A DNA stretch of 64,000 bases from Gracilibacillus timonensis (GTDB taxonomy: Bacteria > Bacillota > Bacilli > Bacillales > Amphibacillaceae). The notes beneath the pieces are model-generated. The model worked only from the letters and a program-made list of their open reading frames with translations. It did not search any database and was not told the DNA's origin. The position numbers and the translations under genes were made by a program. Positions 61,725-64,000 of this stretch are shown piece after piece. The stretch spans positions 1,798,001 through 1,862,000 of the forward strand of contig NZ_FLKH01000012.1 in the NCBI RefSeq assembly GCF_900086715.1, in the 5' to 3' direction. Within the stretch, counting starts at the first letter, position 1. Each line of letters starts with the position of its first letter.

Positions 61725-62624
61725 ATGTTTTCAAAGACATTGCGCAAAGATAATTATGGCTATCTGTTTATCGCTCCGTTCTTTGTTATCTTTATTGTAT
61801 TTGGCTTATATCCGATCCTGTATTCCTTTTATTTAAGCTTTACCGATTGGGACGGTTTTACCAGTCCGGTTATCGTAGGATTTGAAAATTATCAGCGGCT
61901 GTTAGGCGACTTCTTTTTCTATAAAACCTTGTTCAATACATTAGCGATCTGGATTGTTTCGGTTATCCCACAGCTAACGATCAGCTTAGTGCTGGCGGTG
62001 ATTCTGCATGAAAAGTTTGTCAAAGGGAAGAGCTTCTTCCGAGCGGTCTTCTTTTTTCCAAACATTGTTACGGCGGCGTCATTGGGCTTACTGGTGGCCT
62101 TAATCTTCAGCTGGCAGACGGGGAGCTTTAATCAGTTCTTGATGGCTATGGGGATTATCAGTGATCCGATCCAATGGACAGACAAGCCTTATTTTATGAG
62201 AGGGCTCGTATCCTCCATTCTGTTTTGGCAGTATTTCGGTTACTCGATGATTATTTATATCGCTGGTCTGCAGGGTATTTCAAGGGACCTACTAGAAGCG
62301 GCTGAAATGGATGGCGCTTCCAAGATAAAGGTTTTCTTTCGGATTACTTTGCCGCTATTAAGACCGATTATCCTTTTCCAAGTGGTGACTTCTATTATTG
62401 GCGGGATGCAGATTTTTGATCAACCATATACCTTAACGGATGGATCAGGACAGCCGGATAATGCGACATTAACTAGTGTGATGTATTTATACGAGACGGC
62501 ATTTACCCGTTATCAATACGGTTACGGTTCAGCGGTTGCCTTCGGGTTATTCCTGGTTATTGTTGTCTTCTCGATTATATCGTTTACCACGATGAATATC
62601 CGAACGAAAAATCAACAAAATTAA
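61725..62624 (+). CDS. sugar ABC transporter permease (MalF/UgpA type)
   Basis: 299 residues with six TM segments: DNYGYLFIAPFFVIFIVFGL at TM1 and the EAA-loop LEAAEMDGASKIKVFFRITLPLL. This loop docks the ATPase. The ATG at 61725 is 5-6 nt after GGAGGAGG; a GTG at 61701 is not used. Followed 15 bp later by the second permease. Confidence 0.93.
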   Translation: MFSKTLRKDNYGYLFIAPFFVIFIVFGLYPILYSFYLSFTDWDGFTSPVIVGFENYQRLLGDFFFYKTLFNTLAIWIVSVIPQLTISLVLAVILHEKFVKGKSFFRAVFFFPNIVTAASLGLLVALIFSWQTGSFNQFLMAMGIISDPIQWTDKPYFMRGLVSSILFWQYFGYSMIIYIAGLQGISRDLLEAAEMDGASKIKVFFRITLPLLRPIILFQVVTSIIGGMQIFDQPYTLTDGSGQPDNATLTSVMYLYETAFTRYQYGYGSAVAFGLFLVIVVFSIISFTTMNIRTKNQQN

Positions 62625-62639
62625 GGAGGGAATAGGATT

Positions 62640-63509
62640 ATGGCACAGCTCAATGCGGAAGTTATCGAGAAGAAGACAGCCAGGATGAAAAAAATAAAAC
62701 CTAGTCATGTGATGATTCATATTTGTCTTATTTTACTGGCGATCATTTGTATTGTTCCTTTCTATATCATGATTGTTTACGGGACACATACCAACGCCGA
62801 TATTGCCTCGTCATTTATTTTTTGGCCGGGGGAAGCATTGCTGGACAACTATCAGTACATGGTCGAGAACATTGATATCTGGCGGGGGTTTCTAAACAGC
62901 ATGATTATTGCCGGTTGTTCCACGGCGCTCACCCTTTATTTTGGCGCCTTAAATGCCTATGGCTTTGCCAAATATAAGTTTCGTGGTAACAAAATCTTAT
63001 TTTGGTTTGTATTGGCGACCATGATGGTACCCCAGCAATTAGGGCTGGTGGGGACGTTTCGAATTATGTATATGTTGAACCTGTTGGATACACACTTGGC
63101 GTTAATCTTACCAGCAGCTGCCAATGCCTTTGCCGTCTTCTTTGTTAAACAGTTTATTGATGGGACCATTCCCGATGAGGTGATTGAGTCGGCAAGGGTG
63201 GATGGTGCTAGTGAATTCAGAACCTTTAATCGCATTATTCTGCCCATGTTAGCCCCAGCGTTAGCGGCATTAGGGATATTCGCCTTTATCGGATCTTGGA
63301 ACAATTTTATCGGGCCATTAGTGCTCCTTTTTTCCAATGAAAAGTATCCACTACCACTCTTAGTGCAATTGCTGCAGGGCTATTATGGCACGAATTACGG
63401 CGTTCAATACCTAGGTGTTGCCTTATCCGTCCTGCCAATTATTATTGTGTTTGCGATCTTCTCGAAGCGGATTATTGGCAGTGTTGCTATTGGCGCGGTA
63501 AAAGGTTAG
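62640..63509 (+). CDS. sugar ABC transporter permease (MalG/UgpE type)
   Basis: 289 residues with six TM segments; EAA-loop IESARVDGASEFRTFNRIILPMLAP. Together with the previous permease it forms the membrane channel. AAGGAGGG precedes the ATG by 9 nt. Next, after 24 bp, comes the broken DUF624 gene. Confidence 0.93.
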   Translation: MAQLNAEVIEKKTARMKKIKPSHVMIHICLILLAIICIVPFYIMIVYGTHTNADIASSFIFWPGEALLDNYQYMVENIDIWRGFLNSMIIAGCSTALTLYFGALNAYGFAKYKFRGNKILFWFVLATMMVPQQLGLVGTFRIMYMLNLLDTHLALILPAAANAFAVFFVKQFIDGTIPDEVIESARVDGASEFRTFNRIILPMLAPALAALGIFAFIGSWNNFIGPLVLLFSNEKYPLPLLVQLLQGYYGTNYGVQYLGVALSVLPIIIVFAIFSKRIIGSVAIGAVKG

Positions 63510-63533
63510 GACATTTATTCTGAGGGGAAAGGG

Positions 63534-63737
63534 GTGGAGGAGGTGCAGTTACATGGTTTGATGAAGGTATTTTATCAAGCAGGAGTTTGGGTGATTCGAC
63601 TTGTCTATCTCAATCTATTATGGGTAGGTTTTACGATCTTAGGTCTGGTCGTATTTGGCTTTATGCCGGCAACCGTCAGCTTATTCGCGGTTTTGCGGCA
63701 ATGGATACATGGGAATGAAGATATGGCTATATTGTAA
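63534..63737 (+). pseudogene. DUF624 (YesL-like) membrane protein, truncated by insertion
   Basis: 67 residues with two hydrophobic segments, containing VYLNLLWVGFTILGLVVFGF and MPATVSLFAVLRQWIHG, typical of the N-terminus of YesL/DUF624 proteins, which are about 200 residues. YesL genes commonly follow sugar ABC operons. The stop TAA lies inside GTAAGCG (63734-63740), the usual terminal sequence of IS66 elements, so the gene is probably cut by the insertion and its 3' part is beyond it. The GTG start follows GAGGGG. Confidence 0.8.
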
Positions 63738-64000
63738 GCGATCAATAACCAAGTATCTATAAATGCAGCATCACCTCCTATACACTTATGGTAAGACAAA
63801 GATACAGGAGGTTTTTCTATTTGATTGTTAATTTAAAGCAAGCGAAAGGGTTTTATATTGTATGTGGAAAAACAGACATGCGGTATGGGATTGATTCGTT
63901 GGCTTATACGGTGCAATCCCAATTCCATTTAGATCCTTTTCAAGAAGCGTTGTTTTTCTTTTGTGGAAACAAGCAGGATCGCTTCAAGATGTTGCATTGG
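63734..64000 (+). mobile_element. IS66-family element, left end (runs off window)
   Basis: Begins with GTAAGCG at 63734-63740, the IS66 terminal-repeat signature, and contains the start of a TnpB gene at 63821. The right end and the 8-bp target duplication are outside the window. Only about 80 bp separate the end from tnpB, leaving no room for a usual tnpA. Confidence 0.8.
63821..64000 (+). CDS. IS66-family accessory protein TnpB (3' end beyond window)
   Basis: 60 codons in frame to the end of the window: a TTG start after AGGAGG, then LKQAKGFYIVCGKTDMRYGI and LDPFQEALFFFCGNKQDRFK, matching IS66 Orf2 (YLxCGxTDMRKGxxxL...FCNRRRDRLK). TnpB is needed for IS66 transposition but its biochemical role is unclear; TnpC (transposase) should follow outside the window. 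Confidence 0.9.
   Translation, partial: MIVNLKQAKGFYIVCGKTDMRYGIDSLAYTVQSQFHLDPFQEALFFFCGNKQDRFKMLHW

Overview
The window spans the replication origin of a low-GC, endospore-forming Firmicute, most likely a member of the Bacillaceae. Gene order closely follows the Bacillus subtilis origin region: gyrA-gyrB-remB-recF-yaaA-dnaN-dnaA, then oriC, then rpmH-rnpA-spoIIIJ-jag-mnmE-mnmG-rsmG-noc-soj-spo0J-(DUF951)-ychF-rpsF-ssb-rpsR-yybS-gdpP-rplI-dnaC-purA-walRKHIJ-htrA. Sporulation-linked genes (soj, spo0J, spoIIIJ, jag), Spo0A-box-like sites in oriC and parS sites support this. A halotolerant genus such as Gracilibacillus or Oceanobacillus is possible, but I cannot assign genus from sequence alone. 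Genes left of about 11.2 kb are almost all on the minus strand and those to the right mostly on the plus strand, so both replichores run outward from oriC.

Layout. 0-2 kb: the 3' part of an MFS sugar transporter and a degenerate HD-GYP gene. 2-11.2 kb: gyrase, RecF, sliding clamp and DnaA. 9.64-9.83 and 11.18-11.64 kb: bipartite oriC with DnaA boxes on both sides of dnaA and a clear unwinding element. 11.8-23.5 kb: ribosomal protein L34, RNase P, membrane insertase, tRNA modification and ParABS/Noc genes, interrupted by a dicarboxylate-type symporter that seems to have entered beside a duplicated jag tail. 23.5-29.7 kb: small membrane proteins, YchF, the S6-SSB-S18 operon, an acetyltransferase and a Dabb protein. 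29.8-34.5 kb: an accessory ketohexose module (PTS EIIBCA, PfkB kinase, LacD aldolase, divergent RpiR regulator). 34.5-41 kb: serA, a 1009-residue double-kinase hybrid sensor and a HAD phosphatase. 41-49.3 kb: yybS-gdpP-rplI-dnaC, an ABC exporter, and purA. 49.5-50.2 kb: a small DUF2089-like/membrane pair. 51-58 kb: the WalRK regulon core. 58-64 kb: mannose-6-phosphate isomerase, an XRE regulator and a sugar ABC operon whose last gene (DUF624) is cut by an IS66-family element running off the window end.

The most notable signals lie outside the genes. There are three exact parS sites, one of them built into the terminator hairpin of parB, plus two copies of the same one-base parS variant. A perfect Noc-binding site lies inside an ABC transporter gene. 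DnaA-box clusters occur upstream of mnmE and downstream of htrA in addition to oriC. A degenerate dispersed intergenic repeat family has at least five copies, and a serA upstream 12-bp inverted repeat resembles PurBoxes. No rRNA, tRNA, CRISPR array or phage was recognised.
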